From assembly GCA_903919125.1 (NCBI GenBank), contig CAIXGS010000027.1, positions 78,442-142,441 on the forward strand: a stretch of 64,000 nt of DNA, in the 5' to 3' direction. This stretch comes from an uncultured Spartobacteria bacterium (GTDB lineage Bacteria; Verrucomicrobiota; Verrucomicrobiia; Chthoniobacterales; Chthoniobacteraceae). A program made the position numbers and the translations under genes. Positions 43,683 through 52,894 of the stretch are shown one piece after another. The notes under the pieces were generated by a model. That model saw only the letters and a program-made list of their open reading frames with translations, did not search any database and had not been told where the DNA came from. Position 1 is the first letter of the stretch. The number at the start of each line of letters is the position of its first letter.

Positions 43683-46154
43683 TCAGACTTCGCGGGCTGC
43701 AAGTGTGCCTCGCGTGACACCCAACTGCGATTGAGCATGAAACTCCCGCCAAAGCGATCCACCACTGCGCTCACCTCTCAAGAGTGCCTGATACGCTCCG
43801 ATGAGCCGCCCAGTCGCCGCCCCGTCTTCTTCCAACAACTCCACCCTAAAGCGACGCAAGCCCGCTCCAAACAGCGCATCGTAAAACTGCGCCCCAGTCT
43901 GGGCCACCGCGTTAAACAGCGTGTTGCGGCACCCGGCGTCCGCCCGCAAAGGATGTTCCTTTCCGACACGATCGCGCAAGTGCACCTTTTGCGTGTCACA
44001 CGGACGGCCGCAATCGAGAAACGAACTTCCTTTCGAAAGAAACGCGGCGAAGACACAGTGCTCCATGTGGAACATTGGAATATGTTGATGCAAGGTAAGT
44101 TCCAATCCACCCAACGCCTCCCTTGGCAACCCCAGCGCAAGATCCAATACCTGCTCCAAGGTGAGATCGTAGGACACAGTCAGTGTCTCCAAGCCCCGGC
44201 GTAAAAACTCCTGAGCCGTGAGAGGGTTGGACACGTTCAGCGAAAAATCTCCCACCAGACGAACACTCGAGCCGCCCGCCGCATCTCGGAAAAACTCGAT
44301 GGCGCCGAGATTTCGCACCAATACTCCATCAGGCTGCGCGTTTTGGATGAGACGGAAAAAGCCCTGTTCCGCTGCCTTTTGAATGCGTGGCGTCGCAAGC
44401 CAAATCGAGGCAGGTACAGAACGTGAGCGCACTCTCGCGACGGAATCCTTATAGCGACGCACATCTTCAAAATCCAAATAAACCTGCTCCACACCGGCCT
44501 CCAGAGCCGCTTCCAACTGTTCGTCGGTGCGGCACAGCACCGTCAGCTTCGGCAGTTCGAGCGACTCACGCTGCATCGCAGCGGGATCCAGCAAAGTTTG
44601 CCAGGAATCCGCGAGCTCAACGCGTACCGGAAGCGTCGCCTCTTCCAAGCGCACGCCCAAAGCGCGACGGACTCGGTTGAGCTCCGATATGGGGAGGATC
44701 ACCGGCTCGGAAAACTCCACGGTTAGCGACTCCACTTCAAAGGGAGCGTCGCCAAAACGATCCAAGTGTTCGAGGAGGCGGGCGTGCGTTAAAGGCGCGT
44801 TGCGGGCCGCTTGCAAGGGAATTTGTGAGTCCTCGGACGCTAGAATAACCCCGTTGTTATCTAATGCTTGCACTGTCAGAAAACCACTAGGAGAACCTGT
44901 AGCGCGCATCCGTAAAGCCATCCTGCGCCGCGGCGCAATCGCCCCCGCGTAGGACTGTTGAAGGCGTTTGTTGAGCGCGGGATCGTCCGTCTTCCATACC
45001 CGATCGCCGACCTGAAATTTTGCAAACTGCAAATGGTCCCGTTGAAAGAACAACCGCCTCCCCCGAATCTCAAAAATGCGGCCACCCTGCTCGTGATTTG
45101 TATCGCCCCCCGTATCAAACACGATTCCGTCACCGGGCTGCAAAGGCACTAAAGCGTCTAGCTCCACATAATCTTTCCCGATGGCCGTCAATCGACCCAC
45201 AAACGGACCGCGCTTTTTCCCAAAGCGCGCGGGAACTAATTGTTGATGATCAACTCCTTCCATCCAACCGTGAAACAATCCGCGCGAGAAGGACATCTCC
45301 AACTGATAACGATCCGCTGCACTGGCAGGCATTCCCTCCCCTTCCAACGCGGCGTCCAGCGCTCTGCGGTAGACTTGGCAAACCGCGGCAACGTATTCCG
45401 GAGCCTTGAGGCGGCCCTCGATTTTGAAGGAAGTCACGCCCGCCTTAAGCAGCGCCGGGATGTGATCGACAGCTGCGAGATCCTGAGGAGAGAGGAGATA
45501 TTTTTTATCCCCCAGATCTTTGTGCACTCCATCCACAATCAAGTCGTAGGGCATCCTGCACGCTTGGGCACACTCCCCGCGATTCGCACTCCGCTGACCA
45601 AGCGCCTCGCTCGTAAGACATTGCCCGGAGTATGCAACGCAAAGCGCCCCGTGTACAAAAACCTCAAGCGGAGTGGGGTTTTCGAAGTCGTGCTCGAATC
45701 GCTCCAATTCCCGCAGGGAAACCTCCCGTCCGAGCACCACGCGCCGCACGCCAAGGTCGCGAGCAAAGCGCACGCCCTCGGGAGAGGTGATGGTCATTTG
45801 AGTGGAGGCGTGAACGGCCAAATCCGGGACGATTTTTCGCGCGAGTTTGATGAGTCCAACATCCTGCACAATAATAGAATCCACGCCTGAACGGCTCAAT
45901 AGCCGAAGCGCGGCGGCTGCGTCATCCAGCTCACCAGTGAACACCAGCGTATTGAGCGCCACATAGGCCCGCACACCTGAGCGGTGACAAAAGCGCACCA
46001 CTTCAGGAAGGTCACTTTCGGAAAAGTTGTCCGCGCGCATTCGGGCGTTAAACCTTGGCAGTCCGAAATAAACCGCGTCCGCACCGTTTGCTACAGCAGC
46101 GCGAACACAATCCCAGTTGCCTGCCGGCGCGAGAAGTTCGGGGTGTTGAGACAT
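43683..46154 (-). CDS. U32 peptidase-family protein, RlhA-like
   Basis: An 823-residue protein. The U32 N-terminal barrel opens ELLAPAGNWDCVRAAVANGA and has the four-cysteine site VAYSGQCLTSEALGQRSANR then GECAQACR. A second part (from about 430) resembles the C-terminal region of E. coli RlhA (YhbU-type long U32 proteins). RlhA hydroxylates a cytidine in 23S rRNA. The assignment to rRNA modification rather than proteolysis is from family knowledge; which branch applies is not certain. It starts at the ATG at 46154, 33 nt after a small protein gene. Confidence 0.85.
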   Translation of the reverse strand: MSQHPELLAPAGNWDCVRAAVANGADAVYFGLPRFNARMRADNFSESDLPEVVRFCHRSGVRAYVALNTLVFTGELDDAAAALRLLSRSGVDSIIVQDVGLIKLARKIVPDLAVHASTQMTITSPEGVRFARDLGVRRVVLGREVSLRELERFEHDFENPTPLEVFVHGALCVAYSGQCLTSEALGQRSANRGECAQACRMPYDLIVDGVHKDLGDKKYLLSPQDLAAVDHIPALLKAGVTSFKIEGRLKAPEYVAAVCQVYRRALDAALEGEGMPASAADRYQLEMSFSRGLFHGWMEGVDHQQLVPARFGKKRGPFVGRLTAIGKDYVELDALVPLQPGDGIVFDTGGDTNHEQGGRIFEIRGRRLFFQRDHLQFAKFQVGDRVWKTDDPALNKRLQQSYAGAIAPRRRMALRMRATGSPSGFLTVQALDNNGVILASEDSQIPLQAARNAPLTHARLLEHLDRFGDAPFEVESLTVEFSEPVILPISELNRVRRALGVRLEEATLPVRVELADSWQTLLDPAAMQRESLELPKLTVLCRTDEQLEAALEAGVEQVYLDFEDVRRYKDSVARVRSRSVPASIWLATPRIQKAAEQGFFRLIQNAQPDGVLVRNLGAIEFFRDAAGGSSVRLVGDFSLNVSNPLTAQEFLRRGLETLTVSYDLTLEQVLDLALGLPREALGGLELTLHQHIPMFHMEHCVFAAFLSKGSSFLDCGRPCDTQKVHLRDRVGKEHPLRADAGCRNTLFNAVAQTGAQFYDALFGAGLRRFRVELLEEDGAATGRLIGAYQALLRGERSGGSLWREFHAQSQLGVTRGTLAAREV

Positions 46155-46187
46155 GGGGCAGATGGTGTTGAGACGGACTACCGAGAG

Positions 46188-46691
46188 TTAAGTTGGCGCA
46201 CCGAGCAGCGCGGAAAGCTCGAGCTGCACTTCTGCGATTTGGTCCATTCGCAATTGAGGATCGGGGATAAGTAAAGCCTCGCCCGTCTTTGGAAATTGGT
46301 AAACGCGGCTGATTGAACCATCTTCTTCACGAAGCACTTCCACTTCTTTAATGATGCGCTTGCGCTCCAACATCACAGCCAGAATATAGCGGATATTGCG
46401 CAGCTCAGGATCTGGATCCGCCATGACTGTCCGTAACAACTGTTCTGCAGTCTGCTTGCCCAACGGTTCCGGCGGCTTGGCGGGTGGCGGCTCAAACTTG
46501 GAGCGCCACACCGAAAAAGGAACGGGTGCGTCAGCAGGTCGGGCACGGAGCGCGTCTTCGCAGAGATCCTCGCGCCGGAGCACTTCGACCTCGCGAAATA
46601 GAAGCGTGTGAAACACCTCTCCGGCGATGAAAGCAACGCCTGTGGCGGAGCAACATTCGCTCCGCTGTTGAATACTCCAATCCTGACTCAA
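46188..46691 (-). CDS. Conserved hypothetical protein
   Basis: A 167-residue protein, MSQDWSIQQRSECCSATGVA at its start, with GEVFHTLLF and later LLRTVMADPDPELRNIRYIL, then helical ERKRIIKEVEVLREEDGS. I associate this start pattern (W.I..R...C..TG..F..GE) with an unnamed family of PVC bacteria, but cannot name a function. It is on the same strand as the LptF/G gene upstream and the U32 gene downstream. Confidence 0.65.
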   Translation of the reverse strand: MSQDWSIQQRSECCSATGVAFIAGEVFHTLLFREVEVLRREDLCEDALRARPADAPVPFSVWRSKFEPPPAKPPEPLGKQTAEQLLRTVMADPDPELRNIRYILAVMLERKRIIKEVEVLREEDGSISRVYQFPKTGEALLIPDPQLRMDQIAEVQLELSALLGAPT

Positions 46692-46794
46692 AGCATCTCC
46701 CCTAAGTTGTTGAATGAAAGCTGTATGACTTGAGGAAAATTTCTCTTAATCCCAACGAGCGTACTGTTAAAGCGGTGGTTCATAGAGTGAAATT

Positions 46795-47940
46795 TTACAG
46801 TCTCCTTAGAAACAAACTCGAAAAATCGCGGTTGGCGGAGCGCATCCAAAACAGACAAAAACCGATACAAAAGAATAAAACATGAGGGCCCCAAGCAGCG
46901 ACTTCTGGAGCAATGCGTCCAGCTTTGCCAAGGGCGAGGAAAAGACTGCGCAGGACAAGCAAAAGAAAGAACAGGAAAATGGCAATTCCAGCGCCCTGAA
47001 CTGTGCCGCGCCGTGAGAATACAATTCCAAGCGGTGCAGCAATTAAGATTACAATAAGACAAGACCAAGGCAACGCCCAACGGTCTTGAAGGACGGTGCG
47101 AAATGGAGCCAGTTGCGGTTTAGAAAAATCGTAGTTGTTCGTCAAATACTCGTTCAACTCGGGCGTGGTAAGTTGGTTCGGATCAAGTCGCGAAGAAGCA
47201 ATGCGCCATGGTGTTTCAAGCCACCCTTCCAAGGTGCGTTGTCCTTGTGCTTCAAAATTGTCGATCTTGAGGACTTCACCTTCCGCATTGAGATCCACAA
47301 TGACACCGCGCTGGAGCGTCCAACGGTGCGTTGCTGGATCATGTATCGCTTTCGCAGCGTACCATTTACGGGTGATGTTTCCCAACTCGTCTTGTTGTAG
47401 AATCTGGACGCCTTCAAGCACGGAACCACTCGGGCGGAGGCGTCGCACAAACCAAGTCCGATTACTAAGCCGATCCCGAAACAAATGCGCGTCGACTTGG
47501 TCACGAGGCGCATCATTGGAGCGGGCCTGACGCAGACCATCGATTACGGCGCGCTTAAAAGCTTCAGCGCGCGGAGCGAGTTCGTAGTTGAGCGCGAGGC
47601 AGAGCGCGGTCATCGCCAGTCCAGCGGCAAACAATGGAAGGAGAACGCGTCCCAGACTGCGACCGGAGGCGAGCATCGAAATAATCTCGTTGTTGCGCGA
47701 CATTCGACTGCAACAGAAAAGCAGCGCTAGCAAAATGGCGACGGGCAGCGCAAGCAACAGGATCTGAGGAAGCTGCATTAAATAGAAATTCGCTACGACG
47801 CTCGGCGAAGCGCCCGTACGCAAAAAGTCAGACCCGTGATCGCTGAGATCAAAGATCAGCCAGATACTCAAAAACGCACCGAGCGCGAGCAGCAGCGGCT
47901 CAAGAAAATTGCGGAATAAATAACGGTCGAGCAGGGACAT
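46795..47940 (-). CDS. LptF/LptG-family permease
   Basis: A 381-residue YjgP/YjgQ permease. Three N-terminal membrane helices (LLLALGAFLSIWLIFDLSD, ILLLALPVAILLALLFC), a central periplasmic jellyroll (TWFVRRLRPSGSVLEGVQIL, KWYAAKAIHDPATHRWTLQR), and three C-terminal helices match LptF and LptG, which extract lipopolysaccharide from the inner membrane. LptF and LptG cannot be told apart by eye. No partner permease or LptB is nearby. Its presence argues for an outer membrane with LPS. Confidence 0.9.
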   Translation of the reverse strand: MSLLDRYLFRNFLEPLLLALGAFLSIWLIFDLSDHGSDFLRTGASPSVVANFYLMQLPQILLLALPVAILLALLFCCSRMSRNNEIISMLASGRSLGRVLLPLFAAGLAMTALCLALNYELAPRAEAFKRAVIDGLRQARSNDAPRDQVDAHLFRDRLSNRTWFVRRLRPSGSVLEGVQILQQDELGNITRKWYAAKAIHDPATHRWTLQRGVIVDLNAEGEVLKIDNFEAQGQRTLEGWLETPWRIASSRLDPNQLTTPELNEYLTNNYDFSKPQLAPFRTVLQDRWALPWSCLIVILIAAPLGIVFSRRGTVQGAGIAIFLFFLLLVLRSLFLALGKAGRIAPEVAAWGPHVLFFCIGFCLFWMRSANRDFSSLFLRRL

Positions 47941-48026
47941 TGCGTTGGGGCTTGTGCGCCACCAGACTTAACTCCGAGGTGCACTACGGAGCAAACATGG
48001 TTTCTTAGGCAGGCTCAAATGAGGCT

Positions 48027-48755
48027 TTAAGGCACCGAAGCACGCACCTTTAAAATGGCACGTCCCGGCTCTAAACGCAGATTTTCTAGACGGTTAAGAA
48101 GGATAATTTCACGCTTGAAAGGCAACAGCAGCTTTCTCAACCATTCCTCCTCCAGTTTCCGCATCCCAAAAGCACCCAGCCGGACTCGGCCTAACTGAGC
48201 AGAAAAAGGGCGTACTTTTAATTTTCCATCCTGAACCACCACGGAGTAAGTCATTCGCAAATGGAGGAGTGCGTCCAGATTCCATTGCTTAAAACGATAT
48301 ACTGCAAGGACTTGACAGCGCTCAGGCTCCATACGCAAAGTCACTTGCTGAAATGGAAAGGCCGGATTCCCACGCCGGACCGCCTGCAATGTCTGGCCCA
48401 GATGGGCGTTTATTTCCTCCAGTCCAAATTCCAGCGCTATGGCTTGGGGACTGGCTATGGCTCCCGCAATCAAGGGAGAAAGAACTCGAGTCCGGATTTG
48501 AGATTCAGGAGCGACAATCTCATCTGGTACTCGCAGCAATTGAATGACATACGCGAACGCGGGAGCCAGCAGCATCGCCGCGATCAGACTGTACTGCATC
48601 CCTCGATTCCAGAGTCGACTCCCGCCATTTGGTGGACGCCCGCTTGAAGAGGCTGCCTTGGAGAGGGATTTTGCCACGGGTTTGACGGGATTCTTAGAGG
48701 CGGGTTTGGCTGGACCACCGGCTTTACCTGAGGCTCCTGGACTGCGGGCGGCCAT
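48027..48755 (-). CDS. Membrane-anchored protein of unknown function
   Basis: About 242 residues from the ATG at 48755, 4 nt after the stop of the FmdB-like gene. A basic, Ala/Pro/Lys-rich cytoplasmic start (about 1-50) is followed by a membrane helix (YSLIAAMLLAPAFAYVIQLL, about 55-74) and an extracytoplasmic domain with AIALEFGLEEINAHLGQTLQ and VLAVYRFKQWNLDALLHLRM. I do not recognise it. Coupling to the zinc-ribbon gene suggests joint function. Confidence 0.65.
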   Translation of the reverse strand: MAARSPGASGKAGGPAKPASKNPVKPVAKSLSKAASSSGRPPNGGSRLWNRGMQYSLIAAMLLAPAFAYVIQLLRVPDEIVAPESQIRTRVLSPLIAGAIASPQAIALEFGLEEINAHLGQTLQAVRRGNPAFPFQQVTLRMEPERCQVLAVYRFKQWNLDALLHLRMTYSVVVQDGKLKVRPFSAQLGRVRLGAFGMRKLEEEWLRKLLLPFKREIILLNRLENLRLEPGRAILKVRASVP

Positions 48756-48759
48756 GGGC

Positions 48760-49122
48760 TTACTCGCTGGTCTTGGGCTTGGACCGGCTCGGCTTTGGAG
48801 CTTCGCTCTTTTTGGGTGACTCAGCTTTCGGGGCAGGTGCAGCGTCCGTTTTCGCGGCAGGGCTTTCGGCACTTGGAGCCGGGGTTGAATCAGTTTTAGC
48901 ACCTGACTTGTAATTTTCAGAGCGGTAGTCGGTTATGTAAAAACCTGAGCCCTTAAAAATCAGACCAGCGCCAGTACCGATCTCGCGTTTGACCTTCCCT
49001 TTACCCCAAGTTTTCTGGCGGCATGCGCTCTGGGGACAAATTTTAAGGGGATCGTCCTTCATGGACTGAAAGAACTCGAAGTTTTTGCGGCACTTCAAAC
49101 AGGTGTAATCGTAATTAGGCAT
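48760..49122 (-). CDS. FmdB-type zinc ribbon protein
   Basis: About 120 residues. The N-terminal ribbon MPNYDYTCLKCRKNFEFFQS with CPQSAC (two Cys pairs) is the FmdB/CxxC regulatory domain, followed by a glycine-rich GSGFYITDYRSENYKSG and a low-complexity Ala/Lys/Pro/Ser/Glu tail. The family was linked to formamidase regulation and to metal or RNA binding; its role is unsettled. The stop lies 4 nt before the start of the next gene. Confidence 0.85.
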   Translation of the reverse strand: MPNYDYTCLKCRKNFEFFQSMKDDPLKICPQSACRQKTWGKGKVKREIGTGAGLIFKGSGFYITDYRSENYKSGAKTDSTPAPSAESPAAKTDAAPAPKAESPKKSEAPKPSRSKPKTSE

Positions 49123-49187
49123 AGACCTTAAAATCAAAGGGATTGGGATGGTAGCACAGTGCAGGAACTGCGCAACGGTGGAGGAGC

Positions 49188-49436
49188 TTGCGCGGGAAGG
49201 CCGACCTGAGCAAAGCTATGTGTATGGAACGAGCCGCAGCTATCGAACAGATTCGCACCGAGTGCAACCAACTCGCTGCGACGGTCACCCGGTTACATCC
49301 GCTGCTGCCGTCTCTGCAAGACGCTGCTACACAGGGAGAAATATTCAAGGCGCTGTTCGAGTTGACCAAACAAGTTGAGACGGTGAAAAAGCAAATCATG
49401 CGTCTTGAGCGCCGGGACGACAACGATCTGGTCTAA
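49188..49436 (+). CDS. Small helical protein of unknown function
   Basis: An open frame of 82 residues whose body (ERAAAIEQIRTECNQLAATV, then AATQGEIFKALFELTKQVET and VKKQIMRLERRDDNDLV) looks like a coiled coil. The start is uncertain: TTG at 49188 with GGAGGAG very close by, or ATG at 49218 or 49224. No family recognised. It lies between divergent and convergent genes, so it must have its own promoter. Confidence 0.5.
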   Translation: MRGKADLSKAMCMERAAAIEQIRTECNQLAATVTRLHPLLPSLQDAATQGEIFKALFELTKQVETVKKQIMRLERRDDNDLV

Positions 49437-49516
49437 TTGCGTCACTTCCGTCACCGCAGGCCAAGTTGCGGACGTGGTGATTGAGAAGTGGCTGTTGGGT
49501 TCAGAAGGTGGCTCCA

Positions 49517-50071
49517 CTAAAGTGGCTTATCCGCAAGCAAGTTGCTGAAGTCCAGTGGGCTGCCCTTTGAAAAAGTAAATTTTGCTTCGCCAGTTTTGTC
49601 CCACACCAAGCGGCAATCAGACGCACCGCGCCGATCGGAGAACAGGGCCCGCTTGAACACCCATTCCCCCTTTGAGCCCACGTGTGCTTCGTCCACCATG
49701 AGGCGGGGTACAGGATCGCCCGGAGCGAATATCGCTAAACGTTTAATTAAAAGATGCTTAGACTTTGCGGAGAACTTCACCAAAGAGCGCACTGTCTCTG
49801 GGATTTCCGCAAGTGCCGCCGCGTTCGGCTGCTCAAATCTCACCGCAATCCCAACCGCTACCTGCGCAACAGTGGCTGCCGGATGAAGAAAACTACGCTT
49901 TTTCCGCATCGGGACCACTTTTTCCACGGTGACTTGAGCCGCTGGAGCGGCACCTTTGACCTGCCCGATAGGAAAGCTCAGAGGCTGAGTCGGTGTTTGA
50001 GCCGTTGCCGCGCGAGAAAATCCGTTCCAAATCAACGCGATGCAAAAAATTGATAAAAGCCGTATGCTCAT
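49517..50071 (-). CDS. Secreted protein of unknown function
   Basis: A 184-residue protein with a signal peptide (LSIFCIALIWNGFSRAATA). The mature part has alternating beta pattern (ATVAQVAVGIAVRFEQPNAA, VRSLVKFSAKSKHLLIKRLA) and ends with KFTFSKGSPLDFSNLLADKP. No family or enzymatic motif recognised. It is divergent from rph by about 100 nt. Confidence 0.65.
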   Translation of the reverse strand: MSIRLLSIFCIALIWNGFSRAATAQTPTQPLSFPIGQVKGAAPAAQVTVEKVVPMRKKRSFLHPAATVAQVAVGIAVRFEQPNAAALAEIPETVRSLVKFSAKSKHLLIKRLAIFAPGDPVPRLMVDEAHVGSKGEWVFKRALFSDRRGASDCRLVWDKTGEAKFTFSKGSPLDFSNLLADKPL

Positions 50072-50169
50072 GAACTAAGGCACTTTTACACCGAGTTTCA
50101 AAATGACGCCAGCGCTCTAGTTTATAATCCGAGGTTGTTTCGCTCGCGCCTCCTGCGGAACATACGACC

Positions 50170-50943
50170 ATGACACGCCCCGACGGTCGCCTCTCCGACC
50201 AACTCCGCCCTCTTTCTTTTACCCCCGACATTGCGCCCCACTCCAACGGCTCGGTACTCGTAGCCTGCGGAAATACGCGGGTGATTTGTAGCGCGATGTT
50301 TGAAGAATCCGTCCCGCGCTGGATGAAGGAACAAAACGTCAAAGGCGGCTGGCTGACGGCAGAATATTCGATGCTTCCGTACTCAACGCTGGATCGCAAG
50401 GCCCGTGATTCCTCGAGGGGCAAATTGGATGGACGCAGCGTTGAGATTCAACGCCTCATCGGGCGCGCCCTGCGTGCTGTAGTCGACTTGGACGCTCTGG
50501 GCGCCCGCACAATGTGGGTAGACTGCGATGTCCTTCAGGCAGATGGTGGTACAAGAACAGCCTCGATCACAGGTGCTTGCGTAGCGGCTTACATCGCCTG
50601 TCGAAAACTCGTAAACGATGGCAAGCTCAAGGCCCTGCCCATCCGCCAGCTCGTGGGGGCCGTTAGCGTCGGCATTGTTGAGGGCGTTCCCTTGCTGGAC
50701 CTCAATTACCCCGAAGACCGCGACGCCTCCGTCGATATGAATCTCGTGATGACCGAAAATGGTCATTACGTCGAGGTGCAGAGTTCCGGTGAGGAGGCGG
50801 TTTTCTCTCCCGAACAATTTGAAGCACTTCTCGCTTTGGGGCGCTCTGGGGCGATGCAAATTATCACCGCGCAGCGTGCCGCACTTGGGATCGCTGAGGT
50901 CCCAAATTTAACAAACCCCGCCGCCGTCTCTAACCTCGTTTAG
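50170..50943 (+). CDS. rph: Ribonuclease PH
   Basis: A 257-residue phosphorolytic exoribonuclease that trims the 3' ends of tRNA precursors. Family motifs: RPLSFTPDIAPHSNGSVLVA, RWMKEQNVKGGWLTAEYSML, IQRLIGRALRAVVDLDALG, WVDCDVLQADGGTRTASITG and LDLNYPEDRDASVDMNLVM. The length is typical. It heads a three-gene unit: hisS follows after 12 nt. Confidence 0.97.
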   Translation: MTRPDGRLSDQLRPLSFTPDIAPHSNGSVLVACGNTRVICSAMFEESVPRWMKEQNVKGGWLTAEYSMLPYSTLDRKARDSSRGKLDGRSVEIQRLIGRALRAVVDLDALGARTMWVDCDVLQADGGTRTASITGACVAAYIACRKLVNDGKLKALPIRQLVGAVSVGIVEGVPLLDLNYPEDRDASVDMNLVMTENGHYVEVQSSGEEAVFSPEQFEALLALGRSGAMQIITAQRAALGIAEVPNLTNPAAVSNLV

Positions 50944-50955
50944 CTCCGAAATCTC

Positions 50956-52224
50956 ATGCAGCTTCTGCCAGGCTTCCGCGACTTTTATCCAGAGGATTGT
51001 GCGCTTCGCAACTACGTCCTTTCTGTTTGGCGTTCCGTTGCCGCACGCTACGGGTTTGTTGAATACGACGGTCCAGTGCTCGAGCCCATTGAACTGTACC
51101 GAAAAAAGAGCGGCGGCGAACTCGTCGGCCAGCTCTTTGATTTCGTCGACAAGGGTGAGCGCCACGTCTCTCTGCGTCCTGAGATGACTCCGACGCTCTC
51201 GCGCATGGTGGCCTCCCGGGAGCGCGATTACAAAAAGCCGTTGAAGTGGTTCTGCGCTCCCTCGTTCTTCCGCTACGAAAAACAGCAACGCGGACGCCTA
51301 CGGGAATTCTTCCAATTAAATTGCGACATTTTGGGCGATAGTTCTCCCGCGGCGGACGCCGAGTTGCTCGCGCTCTTGATTGATATTTTACGCGGCTTCG
51401 GGCTAGGTCCGGAGGACTTCGTAGTTCGACTGAGTGACCGAGATGCGTGGCTGCAGTTTGCGCAAGGCAAGGGTGTTACGGTTGAGCGATTGGGAGACTT
51501 TCTGGCCGTGGTGGACAAGCTCGAACGTTCGCAAGAGGCGGACAACCGCCGGAAATTGGCGGAGTTCGGGATTGAGTTGGGAGCGGTGCGCGCGTTCATT
51601 GCCGAGCCGTCTGGGGAGGCTGCCAAATTGCAGGGCATCATCGCGGATCTCACGGCGCGCGGCTTGGAAAAATACGTGGCCGTGGACCTGACGATCGTGC
51701 GGGGTCTTGCCTATTATACGGGTTTGGTTTTCGAGGTCTTTGACCGCAATGGCAAGGAGCGCGCACTGGCGGGCGGTGGCCGCTACGACGGATTGTTGGA
51801 ATTGATGAGCGACGGAAAGGTGAAAATGCCTGCGCTAGGGTTCGGGATGGGCGACGTCGTTTTGGCGAACTTGATTAGCGAGGTTCCACATGCCAAAGCC
51901 AAACGCGACGCGTGGCTGGCAGCGAATCGTGCAGCAGAAGTCTACGTCGTCGTTGCGGATGAGGAGCACCGAACCGAGGCGCTTGGAGTGGTGCAGTCGC
52001 TGCGGGAAGGTGGTTGGCGCACGGACTTCGCGTTCTCAGCAGCAAAAGTAGGCAAGCAGTTCCAAGCCGCGGAGACGCTGGGTGCCCAATTCGCCGTCGT
52101 TGTCGGCGCGGAATGGCCAGAGCTCAAAATCAAAGCGCTCGCCACTCGCACCGAACATTCCGCAGCGCCTGCACAACTTGTATCCCAACTGCGCGCCCTT
52201 TGTGTCACGCAGCCTTCCGCATGA
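50956..52224 (+). CDS. hisS: Histidine--tRNA ligase
   Basis: A 422-residue class II aminoacyl-tRNA synthetase. Motif 1 region LPGFRDFYPEDCALRNYV, motif 2 (FCAPSFFRYEKQQRGRLREF), the histidine motif RGLAYYTGLVFEV and motif 3 GGGRYDGL are present, with a C-terminal anticodon-binding domain (VYVVVADEEHRTEALGVVQS). The presence of that domain favours HisS over HisZ. Start ATG at 50956, 12 nt after rph; the stop overlaps the thioesterase start (ATGA). Confidence 0.94.
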   Translation: MQLLPGFRDFYPEDCALRNYVLSVWRSVAARYGFVEYDGPVLEPIELYRKKSGGELVGQLFDFVDKGERHVSLRPEMTPTLSRMVASRERDYKKPLKWFCAPSFFRYEKQQRGRLREFFQLNCDILGDSSPAADAELLALLIDILRGFGLGPEDFVVRLSDRDAWLQFAQGKGVTVERLGDFLAVVDKLERSQEADNRRKLAEFGIELGAVRAFIAEPSGEAAKLQGIIADLTARGLEKYVAVDLTIVRGLAYYTGLVFEVFDRNGKERALAGGGRYDGLLELMSDGKVKMPALGFGMGDVVLANLISEVPHAKAKRDAWLAANRAAEVYVVVADEEHRTEALGVVQSLREGGWRTDFAFSAAKVGKQFQAAETLGAQFAVVVGAEWPELKIKALATRTEHSAAPAQLVSQLRALCVTQPSA

Positions 52225-52676
52225 ATGCCGAGTTGCACCCCCTGACTCCGAAGATCCGTATCGAAGTGCAAGTCATGTTCTTCGACACGGATTGCGCTGC
52301 GGTAGTTCACAATATTGCCTACCTGCGTTTTATTGAAACGGCACGGACGCTGCTCGCTGAACAGCTCGGTCTCGGGTTGGAGGAAATGGCTAAGACCCAA
52401 CTTTTCCCAGTCGTGGCACGAACCGAAATTGACTATAAAAAACCCGGAACTCTAGGCGACAAATTGTTTATCGACGGTTGGTTGGAGTCTCTGGACCGAA
52501 CGCGCTTCTGGTGTGGCTTCAACGTGCTTCGCCAAAGCGACGAAGCGCTCCTTGTGCGCTCCCGCCAAATGTTAGCGCTGGTGCAGATGCCCGCGGGCCG
52601 TCCAGTGCGTCTCCCCGCCGATTGGCAGACTCGTTACGCGCACCTCTTATTGAGCAAAAACGAAGAGAGCGAGTGA
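52221..52676 (+). CDS. YbgC-like hotdog-fold acyl-CoA thioesterase
   Basis: A 151-residue 4HBT/hotdog protein: VMFFDTDCAAVVHNIAYLRF contains the catalytic aspartate (DTD), and RTEIDYKKPGTLGDKL and RTRFWCGFNVLR follow. The family hydrolyses short acyl-CoA or aromatic-CoA thioesters. Start ATG at 52221 overlaps the hisS stop, so it is likely co-expressed. Its biological substrate is unknown. Confidence 0.88.
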   Translation: MNAELHPLTPKIRIEVQVMFFDTDCAAVVHNIAYLRFIETARTLLAEQLGLGLEEMAKTQLFPVVARTEIDYKKPGTLGDKLFIDGWLESLDRTRFWCGFNVLRQSDEALLVRSRQMLALVQMPAGRPVRLPADWQTRYAHLLLSKNEESE

Positions 52677-52894
52677 GCGTGATCAAAGAGTTTTGCGCAG
52701 CCTTCGAATAGATGCACTGGTTCCCAGTCATCGCCTCGGGACATATCTGACGACTTAACTCAGGAGGGGCCGAAACAAAGGGGTCTCCTCGAGCCCATCA
52801 ATCCCAATATCTACTCGAAACCGAGCCCGCCGACACTCTTTACAAGCGCGGCGAAAAAGCTGTGTATCGCGTGAGGTAGTTGCCGTTTCACACC

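Noticed and set aside
43683..46154. U32 protein considered as a collagen-degrading virulence protease.
   Set aside because: Length and C-terminal region match the long RlhA-type proteins, for which rRNA hydroxylation is the better supported role.
52014..52220. Upstream extension of the thioesterase frame inside hisS.
   Set aside because: The hotdog domain begins after the ATG at 52221, which overlaps the hisS stop; the earlier part is the shadow of hisS.
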